Positions 28,794 through 38,415 of a stretch of 64,000 bases of DNA are shown here, piece after piece (the first letter of the stretch is position 1; each line of letters opens with the position of its first letter). Source of the DNA: Eubacteriales bacterium (lineage in GTDB: Bacteria; Bacillota; Clostridia; Tissierellales; GPF-1); NCBI GenBank assembly GCA_030625815.1, contig DAOUQF010000004.1, positions 62,001 through 126,000 of the forward strand. The letters run 5' to 3'. A program made the translations under genes and the position numbers. A model generated the notes under the pieces. It was not told where the DNA came from. It made no database searches and saw only the letters and a list, made by a program, of their open reading frames with translations.

Positions 28794-30112
28794 TTCTGAC
28801 TCCTTTCGCGGATGGTAAACCAAATTGGCGTTCCTTTAAACCCGAAATGAGACCGAATTTGGTTTTCCAAATATCGTTGATATGAAAAGTGCATCAATTG
28901 CTTGTCATTGACAAAGATAATGAAATGCGGCGGTTCCGTACTCCCTTGTGTCGCGTAGAAAATCTTCAATCGTCGACCCTTGTCAGACGGCGGTTGATTC
29001 ATTAGAATCGCATCTCCGATAATATCGTTCAAGACGCCCGTCTTCACGCGGATGCGTCGTGTTTCATAGACCTCGTTGATCGCATCCAACATCTTATGGG
29101 CGCGCTGTCCCGTCAGGGCAGAAATATACACAATCGGCGCATAGCTCATAAAGGCCAGTCCGTTTCGAACATCCTTCTCAAAATTCAAATAGGTCTTGCT
29201 GTCTTTCTCAATCAAGTCCCATTTATTCACCACGATAATTGCGCCTTTGCCGTTATCGTGCGCGAAGCCGGCAATTTTTTTGTCTTGTTCGGTGAGACCC
29301 TCGGTGGCGTCGATCATGATCAGACAAAGATCCGCTCGCTCTACTGCGGCAAGGGTTCGGATCACACTATATCGCTCGATGCTTTCGTCTTCGATCTTCT
29401 TTTTCTTACGCAATCCGGCTGTATCGATAAAGACGTATTTTTTCTCGTCGACTTCAAAGCCCGTATCAATCGCATCTCGCGTCGTGCCCGGAATATCGCT
29501 TACAATTACGCGTTCTTCCCCCAAAAGACGATTGACCAAGGATGACTTGCCCACATTTGGCTTGCCGACAAAAGCAACCTTGATGACGTCTTCATCCGCT
29601 TCCGTTGATTTTCCTTCCGGAAAGAGGGCAACCACTTGATCCAGCAAATCCCCAAGACCCAAGCCCTGGCTAGCCGAAATCACATTGGGTTCTCCCAATC
29701 CCAGTTCGTAAAACTCATAAAAAGTATCGGGCATATTGTTGGTGTCGATCTTGTTAACAACCAAGAGCACCCGCTTATTCGCCTTGAACAATATTTGCGC
29801 GACCTCGCGATCGGTGGCGGTCAATCCCTGGATCCCATCCACCATCAGCATGATGACATCAGCCATTTCAATGGCCATTTCTGCCTGACGGCGCATTTGC
29901 TTTAGAATTATATCCTTGCTTGCGGGCTCAATTCCCCCCGTATCAATCATGGTAAAATATTTATTTAGCCATTCAGCCTCTGCGAAAATACGATCCCGCG
30001 TAACGCCCGGCGTATCTTCCACAATCGATATTCTTTTTCCTGCTAATTTATTAAATAATGTAGACTTCCCGACATTCGGTCTGCCCACGATGGCTACAAC
30101 TGGTTTTGCCAT
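28790..30112 (-). CDS. der: Ribosome assembly GTPase Der (EngA)
   Basis: 440 residues. Two tandem GTPase domains, [12 protein letters not shown] at residue 8 and [12 protein letters not shown] near 183, each with [16 protein letters not shown] or DTAG, and NKID or NKWD motifs, followed by the KH-like domain. Essential for 50S subunit maturation. Part of DUF512-der-plsY-gpsA. Confidence 0.98.
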   Translation of the reverse strand: MAKPVVAIVGRPNVGKSTLFNKLAGKRISIVEDTPGVTRDRIFAEAEWLNKYFTMIDTGGIEPASKDIILKQMRRQAEMAIEMADVIMLMVDGIQGLTATDREVAQILFKANKRVLLVVNKIDTNNMPDTFYEFYELGLGEPNVISASQGLGLGDLLDQVVALFPEGKSTEADEDVIKVAFVGKPNVGKSSLVNRLLGEERVIVSDIPGTTRDAIDTGFEVDEKKYVFIDTAGLRKKKKIEDESIERYSVIRTLAAVERADLCLIMIDATEGLTEQDKKIAGFAHDNGKGAIIVVNKWDLIEKDSKTYLNFEKDVRNGLAFMSYAPIVYISALTGQRAHKMLDAINEVYETRRIRVKTGVLNDIIGDAILMNQPPSDKGRRLKIFYATQGSTEPPHFIIFVNDKQLMHFSYQRYLENQIRSHFGFKGTPIWFTIRERSQK

Positions 30113-30123
30113 GGTGTTCCTCC

Positions 30124-31449
30124 TTAAAAAAAGCGAAAGAATTGATTTCCATCATTCTCCATAATAATGATATCGGTATTTAGCCGAGCTTTCAAGTCCT
30201 CTAGTAGCATATCATCCAAAAAAACGGCTTCTCCCGTTTTCAGTACATTTTCAGGCAAGAGCAAAGTTTTCCCTTTGACCTTATCCTGAACCTGTGCGAA
30301 GATGTCCTGCCCGGTCAATAAACCGCTTACGGTAATGCTGGAGCCGAAAAACTGATTTTTCACGGCGATAACCTCAACTGAGATATGCGGCTTTTTTTCC
30401 ATCAGAATTTTTGCTACCCTTTGCATAATCGCTTCCATCAAGGTGCCTGTCGCCAACAAAAATTCTTGCCGTTCCTTGGCGGGCGATTCCTGATAGGAGT
30501 CGCTTGCCTCCATAAATTCCTGAACAAATTTAGAGATCATCCCTACGCCGTCTTCCAGCATATCAAAATCTTCGTAGTGTTCCGCCCTCGGCAAATCACG
30601 CTTCGCCAATAGATAAAACTCATCTCCAGCGAAAACGAATTTGGTTTGAAATCGCTCCAGGCATTCTTCCTGATACCGAGACAATTGATCCAGAAACTCG
30701 GCCGCCTCCGATTCTCGAAACCCACGAAGTTCCGTCAGCCCGTCCCGGTGTTTGGTTAATCCAATGGGGACGATGGCAATGGAATGCACCGCCGGATGCA
30801 ATTCTGCCAGGTCGTGTATCGTTCGATCCAAATGAGTCCCGTCGTTCATTCCGGGAATCAATACGATCTGGCAACTCATCTCAATCCCCGCATCGGCAAA
30901 CCGCTTCATCAAAGGAAGCAAATTACCGGCTTTCGGATTTTTCAACATCTTTACGCGCAACTCCGGATCCGTTGTATGCACCGATACATTAATTGGCGAA
31001 ATCCGATACCGAATGATTCGCTCAATCTCTTCTTCCTCGATATTTGTGAGTGTGACAAAATTCCCTTGCAAAAAAGACAAGCGACTGTCATCATCTTTAA
31101 AATATAGGGTTTTCCGCATTCCCTTAGGAAGTTGATCCACAAAACAAAACAGGCATTTATTCTTGCAATGATGCGCGCATCCTAGCAGTTGATTATGAAA
31201 AAGGATTCCCAAATCATCATCGTATTCTTTTTCCACCTCGATTTCCCATTGCTCGCCATTGGCTTTTTCCATCAAAACCAGAATGGACTCATCTGCGATT
31301 AAAAATCGATATTCAATGATATCATTGACTGCAATACCGTTAATCGAGATCAAACGATCTCCCGGTTGTATGCCAACTTCATCTGCAATACTGTCTGGTT
31401 CGACAAATTCGACGCAATTACGCAACGAACGTTCATTCTTTACTTCCAT
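30124..31449 (-). CDS. DUF512 / radical-SAM-like protein with N-terminal PDZ domain
   Basis: 441 residues. An N-terminal PDZ-like fold (about 12-60, [15 protein letters not shown]) is followed by a radical-SAM-like core with [13 protein letters not shown]; the CxxxxCxxC-like cysteines (near 90-100) could hold an iron-sulfur cluster. The C-terminal DUF512 domain completes the standard architecture. Function is unknown across the family, although the gene is widespread in Clostridia and usually precedes der, as here. Possible link to ribosome or RNA maturation is only by neighbourhood. Confidence 0.85.
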   Translation of the reverse strand: MEVKNERSLRNCVEFVEPDSIADEVGIQPGDRLISINGIAVNDIIEYRFLIADESILVLMEKANGEQWEIEVEKEYDDDLGILFHNQLLGCAHHCKNKCLFCFVDQLPKGMRKTLYFKDDDSRLSFLQGNFVTLTNIEEEEIERIIRYRISPINVSVHTTDPELRVKMLKNPKAGNLLPLMKRFADAGIEMSCQIVLIPGMNDGTHLDRTIHDLAELHPAVHSIAIVPIGLTKHRDGLTELRGFRESEAAEFLDQLSRYQEECLERFQTKFVFAGDEFYLLAKRDLPRAEHYEDFDMLEDGVGMISKFVQEFMEASDSYQESPAKERQEFLLATGTLMEAIMQRVAKILMEKKPHISVEVIAVKNQFFGSSITVSGLLTGQDIFAQVQDKVKGKTLLLPENVLKTGEAVFLDDMLLEDLKARLNTDIIIMENDGNQFFRFF

Positions 31450-31468
31450 AACAATCCTCTCAATTCTT

Positions 31469-31507
31469 TATCCTTCTAAGGATACATGCTTTCCTGCCTG
31501 AAATCAA
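31469..31507 (-). promoter_or_regulatory. Candidate promoter of DUF512-der-plsY-gpsA with overlapping inverted repeat
   Basis: TTGATT (31502-31507), 17-bp spacer, TATCCT (31479-31484). The -10 box is one arm of TATCCTT-CT-AAGGATA (31469-31484), which could be an operator or simply a hairpin at the transcript start. Confidence 0.5.
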
Positions 31508-31509
31508 GA

Positions 31510-31533
31510 AAAAACGCCCAAAAGGGCGTTTTT
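31510..31533 (-). terminator. Intrinsic terminator after glyA
   Basis: AAAAACGCCC/GGGCGTTTTT 10-bp stem with a 4-nt loop and a U-tract on the minus strand; symmetric enough to act in both directions. Confidence 0.9.
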
Positions 31534-31536
31534 CAA

Positions 31537-32769
31537 CTATCGATATAATGGATAGTTGGAACAAAGCGAGTCAACCAATTTCTTCGCTTGCTCTAAATCC
31601 GGGTTTTCTTTCAATGTCAGTTCAAAGATTTCTGCAATCACATCCATATCCGCTTCCGTAAATCCCCTTGTGGTTATCGCCGGTGTGCCAAGGCGAAGTC
31701 CGCTAGTCACAAATGGGCTTTCCGGATCAAATGGAATGGTGTTCTTGTTTGCAGTCACCCCGATTTCATCCAAGCGATGCTCCGCCTCTTTCCCAGTAAT
31801 TCCTCGATTTCGAACATCAACCAGAACCAGGTGATTATCGGTTCCGCCGGATACCAGGGTAAAGCCGCGTTTCAATAGCGCGTCGCTCAATGCCGCTGCA
31901 TTATCGATGGTCTTCTGTTGATAGACCTTGAACTCTGGTGTCAAGGCTTCCTTGAAACTCACCGCTTTTGCGGCAATGACGTGCATCAATGGACCGCCCT
32001 GGGTTCCGGGGAAAATTGCCTTGTCAATCTTTTTCGCATATTCTTCTCGACAGAGAATGGCGCCGCCCCGCGGACCGCGCAAGGTTTTATGTGTGGTCGT
32101 TGTGACAAAATCAGCATAGGGTACCGGATTTTGATGCAAGCCCGCTGCAACAAGTCCAGCAATATGCGCCATGTCCACCATCAAATAGGCGCCAACCGCA
32201 TCCGCTATCTCTTTGAATTTGTCAAAGTAAATTTCCCGCGGATAAGCGCTCGCACCCGCAACAATCAGTTTTGGTTTTACTTCTTTTGCCAATTCCATCA
32301 AGACATCGTAATCAATGACTTGAGATTCTTTCTCCACGCCGTAGCTCACAAAATTAAAATAGGTTCCAGAAATATTAACAGGACTGCCATGAGTCAAATG
32401 TCCACCATGGGACAAGTTCATTCCAAGAACGGTGTCTCCCGGCTTCAGAATGGCGAAATATACGCCCATGTTCGCGTTTGCTCCGGAGTGCGGCTGAACA
32501 TTGGCATGGTCTGCGCCAAACAATTCCTTCATGCGATCCCTCGCGAGGTCTTCTACAATATCAACAAACTCGCAACCGCCATAATATCGTTTCCCCGGGT
32601 ATCCTTCTGCATATTTATTGGTCAGATAACTCCCCATTGCCTCCATCACAGACTCGGAAACAAAGTTTTCCGATGCAATCAATTCAATCTTGTCGGATTG
32701 ACGATTTTTCTCCAATTGAATCGCTTCATATACTTCTGGATCAGTTTTCATTACTTGCTCAAAATTCAT
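31537..32769 (-). CDS. glyA: Serine hydroxymethyltransferase
   Basis: 410 residues. Converts serine and THF to glycine and methylene-THF. PLP lysine in [15 protein letters not shown] (near 226), [11 protein letters not shown] and YYGGCEFVD regions are intact. Transcribed alone from an extended -10 promoter and closed by a strong terminator. ATG behind GAGGGAGGTCGCGT. Confidence 0.98.
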   Translation of the reverse strand: MNFEQVMKTDPEVYEAIQLEKNRQSDKIELIASENFVSESVMEAMGSYLTNKYAEGYPGKRYYGGCEFVDIVEDLARDRMKELFGADHANVQPHSGANANMGVYFAILKPGDTVLGMNLSHGGHLTHGSPVNISGTYFNFVSYGVEKESQVIDYDVLMELAKEVKPKLIVAGASAYPREIYFDKFKEIADAVGAYLMVDMAHIAGLVAAGLHQNPVPYADFVTTTTHKTLRGPRGGAILCREEYAKKIDKAIFPGTQGGPLMHVIAAKAVSFKEALTPEFKVYQQKTIDNAAALSDALLKRGFTLVSGGTDNHLVLVDVRNRGITGKEAEHRLDEIGVTANKNTIPFDPESPFVTSGLRLGTPAITTRGFTEADMDVIAEIFELTLKENPDLEQAKKLVDSLCSNYPLYR

Positions 32770-32798
32770 ACGCGACCTCCCTCTAAAAAGATACCGTT

Positions 32799-32807
32799 AT
32801 TATATCA
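32799..32807 (-). promoter_or_regulatory. Extended -10 promoter of glyA
   Basis: TGATATAAT (TATAAT at 32799-32804) on the minus strand, about 28 bases before the ATG; no clear -35 box. Confidence 0.65.
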
Positions 32808-32830
32808 TAGGTTTCAACACAGTTTATGCA

Positions 32831-33112
32831 TTATTTTGAATACTTCACGACCAAATCCAGCAAGTTTTTCAATAGGTCTTCTTGGTTTCCTTCTTTCAAT
32901 TGATTCACCAGGCACTCTTCGATATATTCTTCCAGAACCAAACCGCCAACTTTATGCAGCGCCGCTTTGGCCGCTGAAATTTGGATCAAAATATCCTGAC
33001 AATCCTTGTCCTCGTCCACCATCTTTTGAATCCCTTTTACCTGCCCTTCAATTCGTCTCAATCGAAGAATCAAACTGCCTTTGTCCTTCCGACTACAAGA
33101 TTTTGTCGTCAT
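32831..33112 (-). CDS. CsoR/FrmR family (DUF156) repressor lacking the metal-site histidine
   Basis: 93-residue all-helical regulator. The family core LRRIEGQVKGIQKMV is at 18-32. The copper sensor CsoR uses Cys-His-Cys; here Cys38 and Cys67 have the same 29-residue spacing, but the residue four before Cys67 is Tyr63, not His. Two cysteines without the histidine are seen in the persulfide sensor CstR, so sulfur or thiol sensing is at least as likely as copper; this is inference. It overlaps the 3' end of rseC by 20 bases and is co-transcribed with it. No metal ATPase or sulfur gene is nearby. Confidence 0.85.
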   Translation of the reverse strand: MTTKSCSRKDKGSLILRLRRIEGQVKGIQKMVDEDKDCQDILIQISAAKAALHKVGGLVLEEYIEECLVNQLKEGNQEDLLKNLLDLVVKYSK

Positions 33113-33527
33113 ATTGATCCCCTCCCAAAACTCGTTTCATTGCCAATCGTTTCTTCTGGCGGCTAAATACCTTTCGATCCAAAACCCATAGAAATCCAAA
33201 TGTCGCGATCATGGTCAACAGTCCTACGCCAAAGGCTTTCACCTCGGATTCGAACCAAGCCGACCCCAGTAAGATGCCAATGATCATGCCGGCGGCCGGA
33301 ATCCCGTAGACAATCAGACTCGACAGCAAAATAAATCGCGTATCGGAAATAATCTCCACATAATCCCCTTGACTTGCACCAAGTTCATTCTTCAACGCAA
33401 CAACAATCGACGGCGCGTCGCAAGATCCCCCGCAGGACTTGCAATTCCCGCCGCATGAAGAGATCCGTCTCACTTGTACCATTACTTGGTTCTCTTTTTC
33501 CTCAATTACATATCCTATTTGATCCAT
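33093..33527 (-). CDS. rseC: SoxR-reducing-system RseC/MucC family membrane protein
   Basis: 144 residues. A soluble N-terminal part carries Cys25, Cys29, Cys32 and Cys36 (CGGNCKSCGGSC), followed by two membrane helices (about 70-90 and 98-118) and a basic C-terminal tail. This is the RseC/MucC layout; in proteobacteria RseC assists the Rsx/Rnf complex that reduces SoxR. Neither rnf genes nor soxR are nearby. The cysteine group could bind a metal or cluster or act as a thiol pair. Co-transcribed with a CsoR-family regulator, an uncommon partner. Confidence 0.85.
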   Translation of the reverse strand: MDQIGYVIEEKENQVMVQVRRISSCGGNCKSCGGSCDAPSIVVALKNELGASQGDYVEIISDTRFILLSSLIVYGIPAAGMIIGILLGSAWFESEVKAFGVGLLTMIATFGFLWVLDRKVFSRQKKRLAMKRVLGGDQYDDKIL

Positions 33528-33571
33528 ACCCTCATCCTTTCGGTACCCCTACACCGTATCATTCCAGTATT

Positions 33572-33599
33572 ATCATACCACAAATCCCCTCTTTTTCAA
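33572..33599 (-). promoter_or_regulatory. Promoter of rseC-csoR
   Basis: TTGAAA (33594-33599), 16-bp spacer, TATGAT (33572-33577) with a TGG extension. The -35 box almost touches the rarA terminator. Confidence 0.65.
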
Positions 33600-33601
33600 G
33601 C

Positions 33602-33624
33602 AAAAAGACGACTCTAGTCGTCTT
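33602..33624 (-). terminator. Intrinsic terminator after rarA
   Basis: AAGACGAC/GTCGTCTT stem with a 4-nt loop and following U-tract on the minus strand; it contains the rarA stop codon and closes the ftsZ-nrdR-rarA run. Confidence 0.85.
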
Positions 33625-34942
33625 CTCTCAACAATTCCAAATATGCTTTCATCTTCTTTTCATAACCCTGATCGGTGGGTTCGTAAAAATCGCTCTCTCC
33701 CAAAGAATCCGGCAAATACTCTTGCTTCACATAATGATTCGGATAGGTATGGGTATGGGGATAGCGATATGCCGGTCCCGCATCGCCTTGATGCCGCGCC
33801 TTCATGCCGCGCGCCGTGGAATCCCGCAAATGCTCGGGAACCGCCGCAATTTTTTCAGTTTGCACCTTCTGCAGCGCGCGATTGATCCCCAAATAGGAGG
33901 CGTTGCTCTTCGGCGCCGAAGCCAGATAGGTCGTCGCTTGCGCCAGTAAAATCCTGCCCTCAGGCATGCCGATCCGCTCAACTCCTTGCGCGACGGACAG
34001 CGCCACTTGAATGGCTTGCGGATCCGCATTTCCGATATCTTCCGAAGCACTGATCATCAGCCGCCGGCAGATAAATTTCGGATCTTCTCCCGCTTCGATC
34101 ATCAATGCCAGCCAATACAACGCGGCATTCGGATCCGAGCCTCGAATGCTTTTGATAAAGGCGGAAATCACATCGTAATGGAAATCGCCATTTTTTTCAT
34201 AACGCACCGGTTTTCTCCGGGACGCGTCCGAAATCAAAGCAAGGGAAATGCGTATTTCCTCTTCTGTCGATTCGGCAATCATAACCCCCATCTCCAAAAG
34301 ATTCAACGCAACACGCGCATCGCCATTTGCCACTTGAATCATATATTCCACGGCCTCATTCTCAATATGAATCGGCAGTTTGCCAAACCCATTTTCTTGG
34401 TCACTAATCGCACGCTGAACGATTTTGCGAATAGCTTCATCCTCCAAGGGTGCGCATTCCAATACGATTGATCGTGAGATCAATGCCTTGTTCACTTCAT
34501 AATATGGATTTTCCGTCGTTGCTCCAATCAAGATCAAGGTGCCGTTTTCAACATAGGGAAGGAGGGCATCCTGCTGCGCTTTGTTAAATCGATGAATTTC
34601 ATCGATAAACAAAATCGTTCCAATTCCCTCAAAGCGTTGAGATGCCTTTGCCTTCTCAACCACCTCGCGAATGTCTTTCACCCCCGAAGTAACTGCATTC
34701 AGCCGAAAGAAGGCTTTTTTTGTTTCATTGGCCAAGATCCGCGCCAGGGTTGTCTTTCCCGTGCCCGGAGGTCCAAATAAAATTAAAGAAAGCAATTGAT
34801 CATGATCAATCGCTTTTTTCAACACTGAATTTTCACCGACCAAGCGTTCCTGCCCTTGAAAATCGAACAATCGATTCGGACGCATTCGCTCTGCCAATGG
34901 CTGATATACTTTTTTTTGTTCTGCAAATCCAAATAAATCCAT
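33614..34942 (-). CDS. rarA: Replication-associated recombination protein RarA (MgsA)
   Basis: 442-residue AAA+ ATPase acting at stalled forks. Walker A FGPPGTGKTTLARIL near 55, Walker B LFIDEIHRFNKAQQD, sensor GATTENP, and the C-terminal oligomerisation domain ending with a conserved YRYPHTHTYPNHYV segment. Starts at ATG 34942 behind AGGAGAAAA; the longer frame adds seven unsupported codons. Follows nrdR by seven bases. Confidence 0.96.
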   Translation of the reverse strand: MDLFGFAEQKKVYQPLAERMRPNRLFDFQGQERLVGENSVLKKAIDHDQLLSLILFGPPGTGKTTLARILANETKKAFFRLNAVTSGVKDIREVVEKAKASQRFEGIGTILFIDEIHRFNKAQQDALLPYVENGTLILIGATTENPYYEVNKALISRSIVLECAPLEDEAIRKIVQRAISDQENGFGKLPIHIENEAVEYMIQVANGDARVALNLLEMGVMIAESTEEEIRISLALISDASRRKPVRYEKNGDFHYDVISAFIKSIRGSDPNAALYWLALMIEAGEDPKFICRRLMISASEDIGNADPQAIQVALSVAQGVERIGMPEGRILLAQATTYLASAPKSNASYLGINRALQKVQTEKIAAVPEHLRDSTARGMKARHQGDAGPAYRYPHTHTYPNHYVKQEYLPDSLGESDFYEPTDQGYEKKMKAYLELLREDD

Positions 34943-34949
34943 TTTTCTC

Positions 34950-35405
34950 CTACTTTTCGTCAAGCATCTTTTTCAATTCATCAAGAAAGGTATTCAAATC
35001 CTTAAATTGACGGTAAACCGATGCAAAGCGAACATATGCAATCTCATCCAGGTCTTTGAGCTGATTCATCACCAATTCGCCAATCATCGTGGATGAAATT
35101 TCCCGCTTCAAAGAATTCTGCAAATTCTTTTCAACTTCATCTGCAATCGACTCCATCTGCTTCACGGATACCGGCCGTTTCTCGCAAGCGCGAATCAAAC
35201 CATTTAAGATTTTATCTCGATTGTATTCCTGCCGAGTTCCATCTTTCTTGATGACAACGATCGGAATATGTTCGATTTTTTCATAGGTTGTAAAGCGCTG
35301 GTTGCATTTTACGCATTCCCGACGGCGACGAATCGAATGACCCTCTTCTGTCGGTCTCGAATCTACCACTTTTGTTTCATAATAATCACAAAAAGGACAT
35401 TTCAT
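34950..35405 (-). CDS. nrdR: Transcriptional repressor NrdR
   Basis: 151 residues. N-terminal zinc ribbon (Cys3, Cys6 and CVKC at about 31-34) and an ATP-cone (about 49-139) that senses ATP/dATP to repress ribonucleotide reductase genes. I see no paired NrdR boxes in this window, so its targets lie elsewhere. It directly follows ftsZ; in many spore formers spoIIGA, sigE and sigG lie between the two. Confidence 0.97.
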   Translation of the reverse strand: MKCPFCDYYETKVVDSRPTEEGHSIRRRRECVKCNQRFTTYEKIEHIPIVVIKKDGTRQEYNRDKILNGLIRACEKRPVSVKQMESIADEVEKNLQNSLKREISSTMIGELVMNQLKDLDEIAYVRFASVYRQFKDLNTFLDELKKMLDEK

Positions 35406-35422
35406 TTTCGTCTCCCTCCCTA

Positions 35423-36619
35423 CTAAAAGTTCTGGCGTATAAACGTCGGAATATCCAGCGTATCTTCTTCTGAATCCTTCTCAGGCGTTTTTTCAATTTT
35501 CTCTTCAGACGCAGTCCCGTAGACTGTCGCTTCCGATTGCTTCGGTTCAATTTCTTCAGCCTGCTTGGTCTCAACAGACTCGGCCGCTTCCACTTTCACC
35601 GCAACCGCCTCTACAACCGGTTCCGGCTTTGCTTCAACAACCACTGGCTCAACAGGCGCTTTTTCTTCCTTTTCCTGATAGCCTGTTGCAATGATGGTCA
35701 CCTTGATCTCTCCGTTTAAGCTGGCGTCTTCCGCAGCTCCAAAGATGATATTGGCATCGGGAGAAGCAGCCTGTTGAACCAAATCGGCTGCCTGGGTCAC
35801 TTCCATCAAACTCAATTGATCCCCGGTAATATTTAATAAAACACCCGCAACCCCATTAATGGTGGTTTCAAGCAAAGGACTTTCGATCGCTTTTCGAACC
35901 GCCTCAATGGCACGATTCTCTCCACTGGCAGATCCGATTCCCATATGGGCAACCCCTTGATCTTCCATAATGGTTTTTACATCGGCAAAATCCAAGTTAA
36001 TCATTCCTGGAACCACAATCAAATCAGAAATTCCTTTGATACCTGAATGCAAAACTTCATCTGCAATCCCGAAGGCTTCCAGCATCGTCGTGCTTGGTTC
36101 CACAATATCCAACAAGCGATCGTTTGGAATCGTCACCAAAGTATCGACTGCCTGCTTCAACGTATCAATCCCGGATGTAGCAAAACGCATCCTCCGAGAT
36201 CCTTCAAATGTAAATGGTTTTGTTACGACAGCCACCGTCAAAATACCCATCTCGCGCGCAATGCCAGCTACAACCGGAGCAGCGCCTGTACCGGTTCCGC
36301 CGCCCATCCCCGCTGTGATAAAGACCATGTCTGCGCCTTCAATGGATTCCATAATCGTCTGTCTGCTTTCTTCCGCCGCTTGTCGTCCAATGTCAGGGTT
36401 TGCTCCCGCGCCTAAGCCACGTGTCAGTTTTTCACCGATTTGAATGGTGAATTCCGCTTCCGAAGCCTTTAGTGCCTGCATGTCCGTGTTGATTGCGACA
36501 AAATCGACGCCCTGCAAATCCTTGGTAATCATTCGATTCACCGCATTGTTTCCGCCTCCGCCGACGCCTACCACTTTAATTTTTGCATTCGAATCTTTTT
36601 CAAAATCTATCTGAAACAT
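35423..36619 (-). CDS. ftsZ: Cell division GTPase FtsZ
   Basis: 398 residues. Tubulin-like GTPase forming the Z ring. GTP-binding [11 protein letters not shown] near 20 and [10 protein letters not shown] near 107, T7 loop [11 protein letters not shown] near 208. After the core (to about 315) there is a charged Glu/Val-rich linker of about 70 residues and the C-terminal peptide [10 protein letters not shown], which SepF or FtsA bind. ATG behind GGAGGTGCGGA. ftsA is not upstream; sbp is. Confidence 0.98.
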   Translation of the reverse strand: MFQIDFEKDSNAKIKVVGVGGGGNNAVNRMITKDLQGVDFVAINTDMQALKASEAEFTIQIGEKLTRGLGAGANPDIGRQAAEESRQTIMESIEGADMVFITAGMGGGTGTGAAPVVAGIAREMGILTVAVVTKPFTFEGSRRMRFATSGIDTLKQAVDTLVTIPNDRLLDIVEPSTTMLEAFGIADEVLHSGIKGISDLIVVPGMINLDFADVKTIMEDQGVAHMGIGSASGENRAIEAVRKAIESPLLETTINGVAGVLLNITGDQLSLMEVTQAADLVQQAASPDANIIFGAAEDASLNGEIKVTIIATGYQEKEEKAPVEPVVVEAKPEPVVEAVAVKVEAAESVETKQAEEIEPKQSEATVYGTASEEKIEKTPEKDSEEDTLDIPTFIRQNF

Positions 36620-36720
36620 TCCGCACCTCCGAAATCACGAGATCTAGTAGTTATTATCAGTAATAATGTTTTTAAAATCTATATACAGTTTATCGTATTC
36701 CAAGCGAAAGTACAATCCTT
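36620..36720 (-). promoter_or_regulatory. ftsZ upstream region
   Basis: 100-bp AT-rich leader. Best sigma-A match is TTGTAC-17 bp-TAAACT, which is weak; a small TTATTA/TAATAA dyad lies nearer the gene. A local ftsZ promoter is likely but not assignable by eye. Confidence 0.4.
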
Positions 36721-37041
36721 CTATTCGGACAAGTTTTCAGCCCAAGAACGAATTCGACCGAACATTCGTATGCAGATCGGCAAATACGCACCCAGATACA
36801 ACAGGTTGTTGAATTGATCCGCTAAAAAAACGATCCCTGTGCAAAGAAGCATCTCCATTCCAAGGGCCATCAGGGTATGACTCTTCTCCGAACTTTCCGG
36901 TTGCAAAACACTGCCCAAAATGCCATCAATAGAAAGCAAAATATAGGCCAATAAATAGGCGGAAAAGTTCAAGGGCCATCCCAGAGGAATCAGATAACCA
37001 ATGACGCCTCCCGCAAGAATTCCCAGCATCAAATATTTCAT
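36721..37041 (-). CDS. sbp: Small basic protein Sbp (DUF1290)
   Basis: 106-residue membrane protein with three to four hydrophobic segments (MLGILAGGVIGYLIP at the start). DUF1290 proteins occur in the division cluster between the DUF881 genes and ftsA/ftsZ in Bacillus and Clostridia; role unknown, membrane-located. Its start follows the upstream stop directly. Confidence 0.9.
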   Translation of the reverse strand: MKYLMLGILAGGVIGYLIPLGWPLNFSAYLLAYILLSIDGILGSVLQPESSEKSHTLMALGMEMLLCTGIVFLADQFNNLLYLGAYLPICIRMFGRIRSWAENLSE

Positions 37042-37719
37042 TTACCTCCTCCTCTCATAACCTAAAATCTCCAAGTTTTCACTCACCCGAACACGAACCT
37101 CCAGATTGTATACCGATCGCAAAAGATCCGTGTACGTATTGGGAGCCGTGACTGCCGCAAACAGAATCGATGGATCCCCAATGACCTTCATCACAAAGGG
37201 AGCCGTCGTGCTCTCGTCATTTACCCAGATAATCGGTCCGCCGCATTGAATCTTCGATCCCCAGGTCACCCGTTCGCCTTCAATGCTGATGGCCTCCGCG
37301 CCCGCGGCTCGAAGATCGTTGACGATATTGAGAATATCCGTATTGTGAACCAAATCAAACATCTCCACTTGCTCGCCGCTATCGGATCGATCGTTCACCT
37401 TAATCAGGATCCCCGGTCCCTTTACAGCCTCCGCGCCGGAAAAAATCCTTTTTCCCTGCAAGTCTTCACGCAAATACGCAAGGGTTTCCGTTTCGTCTGT
37501 CAGGCTCTGATACGTTGTAAGGATCTCGATCCTCTTGGTTAACGAATCTTCCCGGGTCTGAATCTGTTCCGATATGATACTAATCTGATTTTCCAAGCGA
37601 ATCAGTTCCGCTTTCTCAGCCTCCTGAAGCCGATTCGATTGAACACGCACAAGCCACAATAAACAAAATCCAAGAACAAGCGAGGCGATAAACAACGAAT
37701 GTTTCTTCTTGTCATTCAT
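37042..37719 (-). CDS. DUF881 membrane-anchored protein, second copy
   Basis: 225 residues: one N-terminal membrane helix (about 10-25), a coiled coil (about 30-75) and the DUF881 domain (about 80-225, GPGILIKVNDRSD and NDLRAAGAEAISIEGERV). Matches the position of Bacillus ylxX. The ATG at 37719 has AAGGGG eight bases upstream and lies inside the end of the preceding DUF881 gene. Function unknown; placement suggests a septal or wall role. Confidence 0.88.
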   Translation of the reverse strand: MNDKKKHSLFIASLVLGFCLLWLVRVQSNRLQEAEKAELIRLENQISIISEQIQTREDSLTKRIEILTTYQSLTDETETLAYLREDLQGKRIFSGAEAVKGPGILIKVNDRSDSGEQVEMFDLVHNTDILNIVNDLRAAGAEAISIEGERVTWGSKIQCGGPIIWVNDESTTAPFVMKVIGDPSILFAAVTAPNTYTDLLRSVYNLEVRVRVSENLEILGYERRR

Positions 37720-38407
37720 CCTCAACACCCCTTATAAATCGATTGGATTCGCGAGAAACTTGGCTTTTTAATGTCATTTCCTCTTGCTTCTCAACCTCAA
37801 CTTCCAATCCCAAGTAGTTCTCAATGGCAAAAACAATCCCGCCTTTCAAATCCAAAGCGGCTGCCAATTTATCGGGATCGCCAATAGCGCGAATAACGAT
37901 TGGACTTCCAATGGAAATTCCATTGACATTGATATGCGAACCAACCTTGAGGATTTCTGTTCGTGCTGTATATCTTTCCCCGTTGATCTCTATGGCTTCC
38001 GCATCGGCAACATTCAAGTAGCTGATGACATCATGTAAAATATCTGTATTCTCCGCCAAAACACTCATATTGGGATATAAATTGTCTTCTTGAATCCTCA
38101 CCTCGACGCCAGGACCCTTTGCTTGGGTGTAGCCCAATTTCAATTCAAGCTGATCAATGGTTTCAATATACTGGTTCACGATTTCATCGCTGGACTTGGT
38201 TCGATCCCGCAAAAACCCGTTCTCCGTTTCCAAAACCGTGATGGTTTCCGATTGTTGCTGCCGCTCTTTTTTCAGTGTTTGAATCTGCTGCAACAAGGCT
38301 TCATTCCCAAATGGATACCGCTGTTCAATTTCCATTTGAGAGGCAACTCGAATGCCGGCAACACAGATCACACCTATGATTAAGCCTTCAATCCATCGTT
38401 TCTTCAT
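37712..38407 (-). CDS. DUF881 membrane-anchored protein, first copy
   Basis: 231 residues, paralogue of its downstream neighbour: membrane helix (about 5-22), coiled coil (about 35-80) and DUF881 domain with GPGVEVRIQED, NVADAEAIEINGERY and INVNGISIGSPIVIRAIG. Matches Bacillus ylxW. The two copies are diverged, indicating an old duplication with retained separate roles. Confidence 0.88.
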   Translation of the reverse strand: MKKRWIEGLIIGVICVAGIRVASQMEIEQRYPFGNEALLQQIQTLKKERQQQSETITVLETENGFLRDRTKSSDEIVNQYIETIDQLELKLGYTQAKGPGVEVRIQEDNLYPNMSVLAENTDILHDVISYLNVADAEAIEINGERYTARTEILKVGSHINVNGISIGSPIVIRAIGDPDKLAAALDLKGGIVFAIENYLGLEVEVEKQEEMTLKSQVSRESNRFIRGVEDE

Positions 38408-38415
38408 ACCCTCAC

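Noticed and set aside
31918-33117. A 399-codon open frame on the plus strand opposite glyA and the CsoR-family gene
   Set aside because: It is antisense to two certain genes, has no ribosome site and no recognisable domain; a frame shadow of coding DNA.
36620-36720. Sigma-H-type promoter (GAAGGATTG ... GGAAT) for ftsZ
   Set aside because: The first box has one mismatch, and the spacing is too short.
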